Below are positions 35,148-35,518 of a stretch of 35,518 nucleotides of DNA, one piece after another (position 1 is the first letter of the stretch; every line of letters begins with the position of its first letter). The position numbers and the translations under genes are program-made. The DNA is taken from positions 1 to 35,518 of the forward strand of contig JAOPVX010000143.1 of assembly GCA_025965975.1 (NCBI GenBank), read 5' to 3'. The stretch is from Mycobacterium sp. (GTDB lineage Bacteria; Actinomycetota; Actinomycetes; Mycobacteriales; Mycobacteriaceae). Under the pieces are notes generated by a model. The model was not told where the DNA came from, did no database searches, and worked only from the letters and a program-made list of their open reading frames with translations.

Positions 35148-35390
35148 TCAGGCCTGCCGGCGCAGTGCGGCGGTCACGCTCGCGAACATGGTCGACTTGA
35201 TCGCCCGCAGGGTGCCGGGATCTTTGCCTTTCAATGCCGTCACGAGGTCGACGGCCGTCGTCGTCACCTTGTCCTCCGGTGCGGACGCGGTCACCAGGCC
35301 GATCGTCTCGGCGTCGGCGCCGCCGTAGCGACGTCCGGTGCTCATCGCCTCGACCGCGGCGGCCGGCGTGAGCTTCGCCTGGATGAGGGC
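35148..35390 (-). pseudogene. Truncated enoyl-CoA hydratase/isomerase, C-terminal part only
   Basis: About 80 residues, ALIQAKLTPAAAVEAM to IKSTMFASVTAALRRQA, match the C-terminal third of an enoyl-CoA hydratase/isomerase (GRRYGGADAETIGLV is the family's substrate-channel segment). Upstream of about 35390 the reading frame continues but encodes Cys/Pro/Ser-rich sequence unlike a crotonase, without the CoA-binding and oxyanion motifs. The 5' part is therefore missing in this window and appears replaced by unrelated DNA. An ORF call from 35477 would be misleading. Confidence 0.7.
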
Positions 35391-35518
35391 TAAATGTGTG
35401 CATGACACGCCGGGGCAATGCGGGCGGTAGCAACTACCGGAGGCGGAGAGTATTGGTATGGCGCACCGGCTGGTCACCGCGTACCGCGAAGGGCGAAAAG
35501 CCTTTCCGCATACGCTTC
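35391..35518. other. Unrelated sequence at the truncation point; possible mobile-element or rearrangement junction
   Basis: The last 128 bp do not continue the enoyl-CoA hydratase. They contain a hairpin CGGTAG-CAA-CTACCG at about 35425-35439. An ATG at 35458 with GGAG 9 nt upstream opens a plus-strand frame that stays open to the window end (MAHRLVTAYREGRKAFPHTL). I do not recognise this protein, and no terminal inverted repeat or target duplication can be confirmed from one side. Confidence 0.35.

Overview
The window reads as the chromosome of a Mycolicibacterium/Mycobacterium-type actinobacterium. Base composition is GC-rich, GTG starts are common, and many genes overlap by 4 nt (ATGA/GTGA). 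The gene backbone also follows the menaquinone neighbourhood of Mycobacterium tuberculosis as I remember it: menA (Rv0534c), methylthioadenosine phosphorylase (Rv0535), an epimerase (Rv0536), a GT2 and a DUF2064 protein (Rv0539-Rv0540), a membrane protein (Rv0541c), menE (Rv0542c), DUF3349 (Rv0543c), pitA with its small partner (Rv0545c/Rv0544c), a VOC protein (Rv0546c), an SDR (Rv0547c) and menB (Rv0548c). Genes absent from that backbone are interleaved. All family calls are from reading the sequence; no database search was run.

Layout. 1-8.3 kb is an accessory block: the 5' part of a carboxylic acid reductase (car), an FMN reductase, an IclR regulator divergent from an amine-dehydrogenase-like oxidoreductase with an operator-like repeat pair between them, a PepD/HtrA protease, a frameshifted small secreted protein, an aldo-keto reductase and a class II aldolase. 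8.3-13.7 kb holds menA, a small conserved-looking ORF, the tightly packed unit mtnP-epimerase-alpha/beta hydrolase-nitronate monooxygenase, and a convergent F420/deazaflavin-type oxidoreductase. 13.9-20.5 kb holds a two-component system divergent from a five-gene overlapping operon: GT2, DUF2064, methyltransferase, membrane molybdopterin oxidoreductase and a small membrane protein. Its 3' end overlaps the Rv0541c-like membrane protein tail to tail. 20.6-25.8 kb carries TetR-SDR with a palindromic operator, an FMN PPOX protein, a classical glycogen phosphorylase and a secreted protein. 25.8-29.8 kb carries menE and DUF3349 on the minus strand, then pitA, a membrane protein and a second DUF3349 on the plus strand behind a PHO-box-like repeat, then a VOC protein. 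29.8-35.5 kb is all minus strand: an SDR, a decayed lipoprotein gene, menB, a DDN-like oxidoreductase coupled to menB, a tiny paralogue remnant, a HAD hydrolase, an ECF42-type sigma factor and a truncated enoyl-CoA hydratase. The last ~130 bp look like unrelated sequence that cuts the hydratase.

Themes. Three menaquinone biosynthesis steps (MenE, MenB, MenA) share the window with two deazaflavin-type reductases, one translationally coupled to menB. The phosphate uptake unit appears rearranged and duplicated relative to M. tuberculosis, with a PHO-box-like element upstream. The least understood assembly is the regulated GT2-DUF2064-methyltransferase-molybdoenzyme operon, my best candidate for an undescribed system. 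Several genes are broken: a secreted protein, a lipoprotein, a nitroreductase remnant and an enoyl-CoA hydratase.
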